This document shows, in pieces, positions 19,879 through 30,475 of a stretch of 64,000 bases of DNA. Source of the DNA: Glaciozyma antarctica PI12 (Eukaryota; Basidiomycota; Microbotryomycetes; Kriegeriales; Camptobasidiaceae); the NCBI GenBank assembly GCA_002917775.1, contig KZ627161.1, forward strand, positions 1,174,467-1,238,466, in the 5' to 3' direction. A program made the position numbers and the translations under genes. Numbering within the stretch: position 1 is the stretch's first letter; each line of letters begins with the position of its first letter. The notes beneath the pieces are model-generated. The model worked only from the letters and a program-made list of their open reading frames with translations. It was not told the DNA's origin and did no database searches.

Positions 19879-21605
19879 TCAGGACCTCCTCCTCTTCTTC
19901 TTAGGCGACCTCAATACCCTCCCAGCACCCTTCCTCTGCCACTTCCTAAGCTCCCATCGCTCCCCCTCGTCCTCGCTCTCCGAATCTGAGGACAGCTCCA
20001 CGACAGCCCTCCTCCTCTTCTTACGAGGAATGACGACTTCGACCACGATGTCCCACCTCCTTGAAGGTCCTCCCAAGCTCGCGCACGCTCGTGGAGGCTT
20101 CACCGCCTGCTCCGAAGCCGACTCCGAATCGGAATCTGAGTGCGAGGGGTTTGAGGAGGAGAGGTTTGAGAGGTTCGAGGAGGAGAGGATCGAGAGGTCG
20201 CTGAGGGATGAGGTGGAGAGAGCTGAGGAGAGGAGTGATGAGGTGGTGGAGGGAGGAGCGGGGAGGGTGGAGAGGGGGAACTGGAGGGGTCTGTCGAAAT
20301 GGGGTAGAGTCGCAGGACGGTCGAAAGAATCGGGGCGGGTGGAGAAGGATGGGAAGGGGAATGTTCGGGGCGATAGGATGGCGTTGAAGATCTGAAGAGA
20401 AGGGTCGGAGGCTGGGCGGGGGGGATGGGATGATTCGAGGAGAGGCGGGGAGAGGTGCGAGGAGGAGGGAAGGGAGGATTGGGCGCTGGAGAGGGAGGAA
20501 GAGGGGAGGGAGGAGAGGGTACTGGCGGTTATAGAGGCGGCGTGGTTGGGAGGGGGAGGGACGGCGTCTTCGAGAGAGGTGAGGGAGCTGTGGGCGGAGA
20601 GGTTGAAGCGCGTGAGAGGGGAGGGAGAGGGGGCGGCGAGGGAGGGGAGAGCGGCGCCTGGAGTTGGAGCTGGTAATTAATGGAGGGGAAGAGAGAGGGC
20701 CGGAGCGGGAGAGGGGAGGCGCGAGCTGGAGCTTGTGGCGTCGTGCCAGGTGTCGAGGTCCTCTCCCGCGCGTCCTTCGTCGGCGTTCCCTCCAGCAGCT
20801 CCTTCTCCGGGAACTGCAGCCCAACCTCGACGGCCTGCAGCTCCTTTTGAAAGAGCTGTACGCCAACCTCCACGCCTAGCAGCTCCTTGAGAGGGAACTG
20901 CACCGCGGCCTCGACGCCCAGCACCTTCTGTGGAGGGCACTGCACCCCGACCTGCACCCCAACCTTCTCTCCTCCTTCGTCATCCCACCGGCCGTAGCTC
21001 CTCCCACCACCTCCTCGACGTCCATAGCCACCTCCTGACCTCCTCGGCCTCCCTCCCTCTCCTCCCTCAGCGCCTCCATCTCCCTCGTCCTCACCTCCAG
21101 CTCTCCCGTAACCCCCAACAGCACAACATCACTTCCTCAGCTCTTCCTTCTCTCCAATCGCGTACCCGTCATCCTCGACATTCGTGTACGGCGGGAGCCT
21201 TAGCGGACTGGGTTTCGCGCTCCGGGCGGAATGGCGTGCGGGAGGCGGAGGAGCGGCTTTGGGCGCTTTCAAGGGCTTGAGTTTCGCTTCTTGGAGAGTG
21301 GGTGAGGCGCGAGAAGGGGCTGGAGAAGGGGCGGTGGGGGGAGGGGCGACATAGGGGAATGAAGAGGTCTTGAGTCGTCGGGAAGGTCTTCCTCACTGAG
21401 GGAAGGGGTCAGCGCGCGTCAGGGTCAGCCGCAACGTAGACTACTCACAGTTCATTGTACTATTCGTCTACGAACCGAGCCAGGATGACGGGAAGATACC
21501 GACGAAGCGCGGCGACATCCTCAGTGAGAGGAACCTGCCAGTCGACGAGGACTTGGGCAAAGTCGTCGTGGTCTGGCTGGGCGAGAACCAATACCTTTGT
21601 GCGCG
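19879..21605 (-). CDS. Unresolved nuclear-type protein gene with repeats; exon structure uncertain
   Basis: I do not recognise this gene. The best-supported part is the C-terminal frame, open from about 20676 to the stop at 19879. It has Ser/Pro-rich sequence, then acidic SHSDSDSESASEQ, VVEVVIPRKKRRRAVVELSS, an acidic DSESEDEGERWELRKWQ, and the basic tail LRSPKKKRRRS. The two basic clusters resemble nuclear localisation signals. Further upstream the frames are hard to join: a coiled-coil-like stretch (ELEVRTREMEALREERE, about 21030-21080), a Gly/Arg-rich 14-residue repeat region (20792-20959), and a protein-like exon at about 21466-21605 (PDHDDFAQVLVDWQVPL, then LRRYLPVILARFVDE). A TAA at 20677-20679 separates the repeat frame from the C-terminal frame, with no GT donor available to splice round it. 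No confident ATG was found. Either two genes, base errors, or a decayed gene would explain this. Confidence 0.35.
20792..20959 (-). repeat. Four tandem copies of a 42-bp (14-codon) unit
   Basis: Units begin at 20792, 20834, 20876 and 20918, each 42 bp, with cagcagctcctt-like starts and about 65-75% identity by eye. One minus-strand frame reads Gly/Arg/Ala repeats (GAAGRRGWAAVPGE, GAARRGGWRTALSK type). A second reads amphipathic repeats (GVEVGVQLFQKELQ type). On the plus strand the third copy has an in-frame stop in the leucine-rich frame. Confidence 0.8.
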
Positions 21606-21839
21606 CCAGCTTGGTGTCCCGAGTTGACCTCGTCGAGGACGGGGAGGGAGCAAAGGGGAGAGGAGAAGTGGAGATATCGCGAATTTAATATTTAATCGAG
21701 TATTTCCTCTCGCTGGCCGAGCGGTTCCTCCAGTTTGACCGCGTGCTGGCGAGAAGCTGCGCGTTCTGTTCCCATAATTGCCCTCGCGCCACATCCTCTT
21801 CCCTCCCCTACAGCTCTAGGACTCAACAATTCCTCCGCA

Positions 21840-22440
21840 CAGACGCTCCTCATCGCTCCGCACCGATTCGAGGAGACTCTAGCGGCTGTTGACGAGCTCT
21901 GCAAGGAGGGCAAGTTGAAGGGGCTCAGTATATCCAACTACATGTGTGAAGAAGGCTCTCGACTCGACCCAACGAGGGACAGGGACAGAACTTGCGTGAT
22001 CTCGCTCTCGCTTCGCAAGCACTTTCCTGACCTCGGTCGGATCGGATCGCGCACGCTGTCAATTCATTCTGTTCGGCATCAAATGGAACTTGCTTAGATG
22101 CTTATCCACATTGGCAGGAGGAGTACTTTCGAGCTCTTAGCCCTCATCGACCCCGTTGCAAAGAAGCGCAACCTCAGGCTCACCCTCGGCGGGGTAAGCC
22201 TCTTGCTCCTCAATTTGCATTGTTCCAGCTAATGATTTTCAGCTCGCCATTTGTTGGGTGTTCCACCACTCGCTCATGAAGCGGGCGTACGGCGACGCCT
22301 TCCTGATCGGCGCTTCCGAAGTCGAAAGCTCATCTCGAGGAGAATCTCCTCGACCTCGAGAAGGGCTCTTTGCCGCAGGAATTCATTGAGATCCTTGACG
22401 AGGCATGCAAGCAACGTCAAGCCCTGTCGCTACCAAGGTG
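21840..22440 (+). pseudogene. Decayed aldo/keto reductase (AKR7/aflatoxin-aldehyde-reductase type)
   Basis: Fragments of an NADPH-dependent aldo/keto reductase remain. At about 21850-21945 one frame reads FEETLAAVDELCKEGKLKG then LSISNY. At about 22110-22330, after a gap, the frame reads FELLALIDPVAKKRNLRL and, across a probable intron ending near 22242, LAICWVFHHSLMKRAYGDA then FLIGASEVE. The following block NLLDLEKGSLPQEFIEILDE lies in another frame from about 22335, so one frameshift separates them. The N-terminal catalytic half (the Asp/Tyr/Lys/His tetrad) is not recognisable upstream, where the sequence turns AT-rich at 21680-21705. A live copy presumably exists elsewhere; this one cannot make an enzyme as it stands. 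Confidence 0.75.
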
Positions 22441-22706
22441 CCAATCGTTAATCGAGTCCGGTTCGTTCGACTCACTCTCGCCGCACTTTGCTGGTACAGT
22501 GCGCTGTGTGACAATTTCCTGTTACGGTCTAGTCGAGCGAGAAGCTGTGGAATGCCAGAACCTTGACAGGAGAGCAACGTGGCATTCAACTGCGGAGGCG
22601 GAAGGTAGATCCAGGCTGGCAGCCAGGAGAGCGCTCAGCGGAGTCTGTCTGCTTCCTCGGCCTCGCCTCTTCCTTCCACCCTCACGCCTTCACTCTCTCG
22701 GCCACA

Positions 22707-23798
22707 ATGCCAGCCACTCTCCTCGCTCCTCCTGCCCTCCGCCCTCCGCCCATCCAAACCTCCGCCTCGTTCCAACGCGCGCTTTCGGCCAACTCGAACA
22801 AGGTCACCAAGCGCGCTCGAAGCAGCTCCATCGTCAGCGTGCAGGAGATCCCAGAGAACTACGACGATACGCTCGACCAAGGGGCGCTCAATAACGTCAA
22901 TGCCGACTGGGTCAACTATAAAGGTGTGCAGGGCGGCGGCTACCTCGGTGTCGGAAGGCTGTGCGGCAGGGTCGTGATAGACGGGCGGCTCTGGCGCCTC
23001 CTTACAGAGGTGGGGGTTAGGGAAGGCACGGAGGGCACAGCTGGGAGGGCAGGAGGGTACAGGGCAGGACGGCAAGTGGTAGTGGCGGGAGCTGACTCCT
23101 TCTCGTTGCTCTCGTGCAGGCGCATGGCTCATTCACGTCGTCTTCATCCTCCTCATCATCGTCCTCCTTGATATCATCCCAGGGATGACTCAGGACCTGA
23201 CCTGGACGACCGTCAACCTTGGCTACCTCACCGTGAGTCGACATCTCCGTCATCATCAGGAGAGCCCCGTAGCTGACTCCCTCTCCTCGCTGCAGGTCTC
23301 GTACATCGTGTTCCACTACGTGACGGGCGTGCCATTCGACTTGGCGAACAACAGCGGCGTGTACGATCGCTTGACGCTGTGGGAACAGATCGACTCGGGG
23401 GCGCAGTACACACCAGCTAAGAAGTGGCTCACGACCCTCCCCATCGTCCTGTACGTTCTCTCGCCTGCACGTAGACCTTTTCAAGGACCCAGCTGACACA
23501 TACCACCTGCAGCTTCCTCGTTTCCACCCATTACACCCGCTACGACTCCCACCCCGCCCTCTTCACGCTCAACCTCATCTCTCTCATCCTCGTCGGACTG
23601 GCGCCCAAGCTACCCATGTTCCACCGCCTGCGCTTCAAGTTCTTCGACGCAGGAGTGACCCCAGGTGCGTCTCGCTCCGACGAAGAAGGGAGTTGGGGAG
23701 CTGATGTTTTGCTTGCAGAACCCTCGGCACCTCCGACCCCTGTGGACGAGTCGATGCGGGCTGGAGAGCGCGATTTCGGCAAGTTCGAGTCACGATGA
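22707..23798 (+). CDS. ORM1: ORM1/ORM2 (ORMDL) sphingolipid-homeostasis protein
   Basis: ER membrane protein that binds and restrains serine palmitoyltransferase, the first enzyme of sphingolipid synthesis. The N-terminal 45 residues are cytosolic and include KRARSSSIVSVQE, resembling the Ypk-type phosphorylation cluster that relieves inhibition in yeast. The ORMDL core follows: NADWVNYKGAWLIHVVFILL, DIIPGMTQDLTWTTVNLGYL, SYIVFHYVTGVPFDLANN, YDRLTLWEQIDSGAQYTPAK and KWLTTLPIVLFLVSTHYTRY, then LNLISLILVGLAPKLPMFHR. Four membrane segments can be placed in these. Five exons; about 230 residues. The start at 22707 (MPATLLAPPALRPPP) is the only in-frame ATG that fits. The tail ends FGKFESR. Confidence 0.96.
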
Positions 23799-23967
23799 GC
23801 GGGATAAAGAAGGCGGGAGGAGGCATGTAAAGGGGGTGGATCATCACTAGTAATAGCTTTTATGCAGCGCGGGGGTGCTCTCGCAAACTGCTCCTCGTCG
23901 CTTCTGGTTCGGAACCTGCGCAGTGCTTTTACGACAAACTGACCTCTACAAAACGACGCCACCCGCC

Positions 23968-26900
23968 CTACTGCTCTTCCTCCTCCGCCAACCTGCTCCA
24001 ATCAATCTGCTTCCCCCCTCTGCGACGCGTGCTCAAAGATGGATCGGCGAGATTGACGACGGGGACGAGGGAGGGTCGTCCATGCGCGCACTGAAAGGGA
24101 AACGTCGTCTCCGCGAGCTGCGCCAACAGCTTCTTGCACTGCGTCGGCGTGAGAGCTGCGTTCGCATCGTCAGCTACTCGTGCTCGCTGCGCCCTCTGCA
24201 AAGCGAAACTCACTATCGTTGAACATGATCGCACCTCTGCACGCCTTCGAGTTGATCAAATCAAGCAACACGGGCGGACACTCGCGCACGACCGAGCCCC
24301 AGCTCCGCTCCCCCGCTCCCTCAGTCTTCTTCCGCTCCACCCCGACTCGACGAGGTCCCTCGACCAACTGGGCGAGGTACGACCGCACGAGCTCCTGGAG
24401 CAACTTCGGCTCCGCCCGCAGACGGTCCGCCACGACGAGCGGGACTGTCCTCACGCGGATCTGCACATAATCCCCCTCCTTGCTCGCTCCATCGCACGCG
24501 ATCCCAATCCCCCACCTCGCGAATTCCCCTTCTTTTCCCTCCAGTTCCCCCGCCTCAGCACGACTAACGACCACCGGCACCGGCTCCGCGAAACCCCAGC
24601 TCTCCACCTCCTCTCCCCGCGCGACTCTCCCGCAGACGTCGCTTAGAAAGCGCTCGACGCGAACTCGCTCGTCCGCTGCGTGCTGATCCACCATCACGAG
24701 CGTCTCGACTTGCTCGTCGCTTTCGTCGGGGTTCGCGCGCAGTCGGACGAGGAGGAACTTGCGGTCGACCTGCGCTACGAACTCGGCTTGCTGGAGCGAC
24801 GCCTTGGAAAACGTCTGGGCTGCGCCGCCGAGGTCGATGGGGAGGTGGTAGATCGCGCTCGTGCTCGTGGTGCGGAAGAAGGAGGAGATGAGGGAGGTGC
24901 GGGAGCGGGTGAGGAGGTCGGACGTGCTGCGGGATTGGGGGAGGGAGGAGGGGTCGGTGGAGAGAGGTACGGCGGGGAGGGAGGGGATGAGAGAGGGTCC
25001 AGAAGGGAAGACGGGGTTCTCCCAGTTCTGCGACAGGAGGTCAGTGACTACCACGGGTAGGAGAGGCGAGGAACAGACCTGGAGCGTCTTCGCTATCCAT
25101 GCCGGTACCGGAGTCTCCTCCGCTCCCTCCTCGTCTTCCAGCGACATCCGCGTCCGCTTCCTCAACGACGACCGATCCACCATCCCCGGCTTCTCCATCC
25201 TCTGCTCACCATCTTCGCACCCGCAGAACGCCTTCGAGCTCGTAGGGACTCCTTCGCGAGGACGCCAGGAATTGCCGGTGCGAGGGTCGATAAGGAACGT
25301 CTGAAGGGTGCTGGGATCGGTCCAGCTGACGGGAGCGTCGAGGTCGACGAGGGGATCGTCGCAGTCGGCTGGAAGTTGGGGAAGATCGCGAGGCTGCGAA
25401 GCGGCGTCAGCTCTTGAGGTGGATGAGCGCGAGAAGCACGTACGAGAGGGTACGCCAGAAGGATGTTGGTCTTGTCGACGATCCGCCTTAGGAGAGTTGG
25501 GTCTCGCAAATCGACTGGAATCTCTTGAGTGAGAGCGACGGGAGACGGCGAGTGAGGCCGGCTCGTCGGCAGCATGAGCTGCGAAAGCGTCTTCCGCTTC
25601 TTTGAAGGCGATTCGGCGGTAGTGCGAGGCACGGAGTTACGATAAAGTGGATGTATGAAGGCTGGTGCGGACTTGGTCGGAGAGAGTTGCGCGGAACGGA
25701 GGAGAGGAAGAGAGGAAGCCTTGATCACGAAGAAAAGTCTTGACGACGTCTTCGACGAAGGCATGAACTCGTTCAGTGTCCTGTACAAGCTTGAAGAGTA
25801 AGCAGCTGTCGATAAGGAGAGAGAGTCTTGCCGCACCTCAAACTCAACGACGCGCTTCTCCGGCTCGAGCGTAACGTCGATCATGCCTGGCGGCCCCCTG
25901 AGGTTGAGCACGAAGATAGGGTATCGTTCGGCGGCCTTCTTGGGGCTCTTGCGCGATGCTTTCGTGCCTGCTTCTTGTCGAGTGGGCGAAGAAGTCGGAG
26001 CGACGAGGTGGGAACCGGCGTGGCGCGAGAACGAGGATTGGGAGAAGGCCGCGTTGATGAGTTTGTGGAGTGGCGAAGGAGCGAGAGGGCGAGAGTTGAC
26101 GTCTATGGGACCGTCAGCGGGGATTGCTGCGAAGGGAGGACGTCGGACTCACAGATGAACTGATTCGCTTTGGAATGCGATGCCGTAAGGGAGAAGAACC
26201 CTGATGCTCCAAATTCTCCATCCGTCCCCTCCTGTCTCTCGAACACGACAGCCTTCTCCACTCCTGCGCGACCCCAGAGCTGTCGCCACCGACCCAGCAC
26301 GCCTTCCTTGGACCTTGCGACGGAGATGAGGCGTTTCGAGGGGGAGGATGCGCCGCTGGTGTCGGTGAGGCTGAAAGAGACGAGGGGGTGGAGTAGAGAT
26401 ATCGTGGAGAGGCATTGGCGGAGGGAGGCGACGAGGGAGAGTCGAGCGGAAGGAGTCGAGAGAGGACGCCGTCGAACGGGCCACTGCGCGCCTGGTCAGC
26501 TCCCTTCGAACTAGCTCGAGCTGCACGCACCTTGTAGAAGATATCTCTGACCCAGACTGTAGTCCCACTGCTGTTCCGCTTCGTCTTTGCCACCCCGTCG
26601 AAGAGCCGCTTGCCTCCCCTCAGCACGAGCGAGTAGCTCTCCCCCGCTCCCACCTCCTCACCTTCTCCCCTCCTCGGCTGTGTAAGCACCTCCAGCATCG
26701 CCACGTCCGCAATACTGGCCAGCGCCTCCCCGCGAAAGCCAAACGTCTCCACCTCGCCCATCCCGCCCTGCCCAAGTTTCGAGGTGAGGTAGCGCTCTCC
26801 CCCTACTCTCCGCAGGTCATCTCGCGAGAGCCCCCATCCGTTGTCCTCGATCTTGACGGACCACCGCTCGAGGTCGAAGAAGAGGTCGACCGTGTTCGCC

Positions 26901-27103
26901 TGCGCGTCGAGAGCGTTCTGAACGAGTTCGACTAGGATTGAAGGGAGGGAAGGGATGACCAGGGACGAGCGGAGGAGTGAGGTCGTCTGCGCCGGGAGTG
27001 CCGCGATGGGTCGCGCTGGTGGTGGTGTTCCTGTGGCCTCGGTCTCCATACCAGACGAGGTGGACGAAGGCAAAGTTCGGAGACTGCCCTCGGAATGACC
27101 CAT
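23968..27103 (-). CDS. MLH3: DNA mismatch repair protein MLH3 (MutL homologue)
   Basis: MutL-family ATPase/endonuclease that pairs with MLH1 in mismatch repair and meiotic crossover resolution. The N-terminal GHKL ATPase is seen as LVELVQNALDAQANTV, KIEDNGWGLSRDDL and GQGGMGEVETFGFRGEAL, then SSGTTVWVRDIFYKWPVRRR. The RYLTSK wording in place of RHATSK supports MLH3 over MLH1/PMS1. A long Ser/Pro linker follows. The C-terminal dimerisation/endonuclease domain has DQHAADERVRVE, matching the DQHA(X)2E(X)4E metal site, then CPPVLLDLINSKACRGAIMF and FPFQCAHGRPS (zinc-site region). So the nuclease appears intact. Start taken at 27103 (MGHSEGSLRTLPSS), only 67 bp from the divergent reductase start. 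About seven introns and about 900 residues. Convergent with ORM, 169 bp apart. Confidence 0.92.
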
Positions 27104-27170
27104 CACTTCGAGAGCTATCGCTGAACAATCTTTAGACGCTGCTCTTCTCCCTCCTCCCAAACACCTTCAA

Positions 27171-28582
27171 ATGGCACCTACGACGAACCACTCGCTTATC
27201 TTCAATGCGGTACCCACGGCGTTCCCTATTCCTGGGGAGGTACGGGCGTCCTCTGCTCCTACCGAACGCGCTCGCTGAGCTCTCTCCTCCTGCAGCACCT
27301 CAAGAAGGTGGAGTCCACCCTCGACCTTGATGCTCCTCTCTCCAGCGGCTCTGTTTTTGTCAAGACTGTCGCGCTCTCGCTCGACCCCTACCTGCGAGGA
27401 CGCATGCGCGCTCCCGAGATTGAGAGCTACGCTCCTCCTTTCGCTGTGAGTCTCTCTCGAGTCGTTCTTGAAGAAGTTCGCTGAATATTCGATGGCGTAC
27501 TGCAGCTCGGCGAGCCCTTGTCAAACTTTGGCGTGAGCGAGGTCATTCGGAGCGACTCACCCAACTTCAAGGTCGGAGACCACCTCTACGGGTCGCATGA
27601 CTTCTCAGAGTACCAGACTTTCGACGCCGAGGCTCTCAAGACGATGCGATTGATCGACAACAAGGAGGGCCTACCTTGGACGGTGCGTCTCGCAGCCTTG
27701 GGGAATGTCGAGCGCAGCTGATCGTCCTCGGACTTCTTTCTCCCTGCAGTACTGGGTTGGTGCGGCTGGTATGCCTGGCCAGACTGCGTGGTACGGACTC
27801 GAGAACATTGCCAAGCCTCAGAAGGGTGAGACAATCTTCATCTCGGCCGCCTCAGGTTCGTCCTTTCAGCTCTCCCCTTCGCACGCCTGGCTGACGCCTT
27901 TCTCCCAAGGTGCTGTCGGCCAGATGGTCGCCATTCTCTGCCAGCGTCTCGGTCTCAAGGTCATCGGATCAGCGGGGAGTGACGAGAAGGTTGCCTTCAT
28001 TCGCGACGTCCTCAAGTTCGATGTCGCTTTCAACTACAAGACCGACGACGCCCAGGTTCGCAGGTTCTTCGCTTTCTTCCCACTCAATGCTGAAACTGTT
28101 CCAGGCTATCCTCGCTGCGAACCCCTTCGAGATTTACTGGGACAACACGGGCGGACCTCAGCTCGATGCAGTGCGTTTTGCTCTTTACGAGCAGGCGGAA
28201 CACGAGGGCTGACGTCGATACCGCAGGTTCTTGCTACGATCAAGGAGTTTGGACGTATCGTCGCCTGCGGAACGATTTCCACCTACAACGGCGAGACGTA
28301 CGGCCTGAAGGGAACGTCGCAATTCTTTGCGAAGTCGCTCAAGCTCGAGGGGTACGCTTCTTCCTCTCCTCGTTTTCGCGCGGGGGCTAACTCGGACTCA
28401 ATTACAGCTTCATCGTCATCAAGCACGACCTCAGCAAGTTCTACGACACGGTTCCTGGCTACATTGCGAACGGGGAGATGCCCAAGCCAAAAGAGCACAT
28501 CACGAAGGGGCTCGATAACGGCGAAGCGATGCTCGACCTCCTACAAGGACGCAACTTCGGCAAGGCTGTCTACTTGCTCTAG
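27171..28582 (+). CDS. NADP-dependent alkenal/prostaglandin-type reductase (medium-chain dehydrogenase family)
   Basis: Zinc-independent MDR-family enzyme related to leukotriene B4 dehydrogenase/alkenal double-bond reductase; reduces the C=C bond of reactive enals and enones using NADPH. The N-terminal catalytic domain shows LSLDPYLRGRMRAPE (the family's signature), then GVSEVIRSDSPNFKVGDHLY. After YWVGAAGMPGQTAWYGLENI, the nucleotide fold has FISAASGAVGQMVAILCQRL, GLKVIGSAGSDEKVAFI and PFEIYWDNTGGPQLDAVL, then FGRIVACGTISTYN. C-terminus is NFGKAVYLL. About seven introns; about 345 residues, the standard size. The ATG at 27171 is the natural start and shares a 67-bp divergent promoter with MLH3. 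Confidence 0.92.
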
Positions 28583-28768
28583 AAGTGGCGCTGGTCGCTT
28601 TGGTGAAATGTACATAGCTCAATCCGTGACAAGTATCTCGAGCCCGACGGAGAGAGTTCGTCTGCGCCTTGCCTGCTTCGCGAAAACCTCATCTCCAAAT
28701 CGACGACAGCACAACAATATATAGCAACCTCGTAAAACTCTCTGCGATAAACCCTCCTCCCCTCCTCA

Positions 28769-30258
28769 TCATTCCGCGCCAACGTCGAGAACCATGACCT
28801 CGACCTTCCTCAACACCCTCTCCGCACTCCATCTCACAAACCGATACACCTGCATCACCGCCTTCCCAATCCCCCACAGCACTGCCTGCGTGTCGTTCTA
28901 ATCAGCATCCAGCGCGAGGGGGACATGAGGGAAAGGAGACGCACGATAACAATCATGACCTGGGACATACTAGGGCGGTTGTCCCCCTCCCGACGTCGAG
29001 GAGGACGCAAGATCCTCAATAGGAACATGGGCGAGCTGGCGATGGTGAGCTGGACGAAGGAGAGGAGGCCGACGAGCGAGAAACCCTTTGAAAAGTGGCG
29101 AATCGTACGCATGAAGAGAGTCGTCGGTTCGGCGGTGTTGCTACTCTTCGATCCAGAGTTGGTGTTCGCCGCCGGAAGAGCCAGTGGCCCGCCGACCTCG
29201 ATGTTCTTGAGAGCTCGCCAACCGTCCTTCTCGACGTGCTTGAATAAGTTGACGGCCTCACGCACGCTTTCGCCAACGATGTCGTACTCTGTAACAAAAA
29301 AAATCTGCATGAGAAACGAGCGTCAGGAGCTGAGTGCGCCACGTAGTAGGGTGAGGACTTGCCGTCGAACATGGATCCCGTCAGGCGGGATTGGCGAGCT
29401 TCGATTGACTCAATGAGGTAGGTCGCGATGAATCCGGCCAGAAATACGAGGAAGAGGAGGAAGACCGTAGTCATGGCGGAGAGGGCGAAGCGGTTGGTAG
29501 CGAGACCTGCGATCTTGGTTCGTCCTAGCTTGTATTCGTAGAGACACTGTTGACAGCGGTAGAAGCTCGCTGCGTGGGGATTCAAATCAGACTCGATTAC
29601 CTAGGGAGAGATCTTATTGAGCACTCACCCTCGCCGACGCCACGAACCCGCCACTCGTCGAGGCACTTGACGTGAACGAAGCGGGACTGCGGAATGAGCG
29701 GGTCAGCAAGCGAGCGCCTTCGCTAAGGACCACAGCACGCACCGTTCCACGACAGAGGCATGGGCTAAAGAGGCGACCCAGCTCAGGATCCTCCCCGTCG
29801 AAGCAGAAGCGACACAGCTTCTCGCCGTCGTCGTTCGCGTCTGGAGGAGGAGCTCCGGCAGCATGCCCTCCCGCTCCTTGCGCCCCAGCACCACCAACTG
29901 GCACCGCCTCTGCCGGCGCAGGAACCTCCACCGGAGTTGCCCTCCCACTCTGCAGCATGTCCCGCACCAACTCCTCGCTCGACGCGCTTCCACGTCGACG
30001 TTCGGCAGCCTCGCCCGTATCTCCCCCTTCCTCCTCCTCCTCCCCCGCATCTCCCACATCCTCCCACCTGTCGTCCAACTGCTGCTTCCGTACACGCTCA
30101 GCGACGGAGCGTCGCGCTTCCGCCAGCTCCTCTTGCCAGGTTGTTGTTGTGGGGTCGGGCTTCGGCTCTGAAGCTGTAGGTGGGGAGTCGTGGTTCGTGG
30201 ACCTGGCGGGCGCGCGGTGGCGGAGGTGAGAGCCCGGGAGTCCTTCAGCTTGTTCCAT
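28769..30258 (-). CDS. RING-CH (MARCH-type) membrane E3 ubiquitin ligase
   Basis: Probable membrane-bound ubiquitin ligase; substrates unknown. The N-terminal 140 residues are hydrophilic with Asp/Glu and Ala/Pro-rich blocks. The C4HC3 RING-CH follows: KLCRFCFDGEDPELGRLFSP, CLCRGTSRFVHVKCLDEW, then YRCQQCLYEYKLGR, with Cys and His spacing as in the family. Three hydrophobic segments follow: TTVFLLFLVFLAGFIATYLI, a helix including FSLVGLLSFVQLTIASS, and a final one in AVLWGIGKAVMQVYRF. This is far smaller than Doa10, closer to the short MARCH type seen in fungi. The final small exon ends EVMVLDVGAE and stops at 28769. Start ATG at 30258 (MEQAEGLPGSHLRHR). About five introns, about 430 residues. 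Confidence 0.88.
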
Positions 30259-30475
30259 AGCGCTTTGCGAGGAGGTTGAGCTGAGGTTGGGTAGGGAAGG
30301 AGGAGAAGTTCCATTCGCGATCGAAACTCGCCGCTCTCGACGCGCTTGGTGACCTCCACGTCAGCTTCCTCTCGGAGGGGAGTGAGGCCAGCTTGCGAAA
30401 CGTTCGTTGGAGGCCGGACTAGGGTATAAGTTGCGATGTATACAGGGGAAACTCCGGATCTAGGGCCAAAAGATA

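Noticed and set aside
20021-20866. 281-codon minus-strand frame rich in Arg/Pro/Leu/Ser
   Set aside because: Low-complexity shadow of the Ser-rich coding frame; the frame ending in the KKKRRRS tail is better supported.
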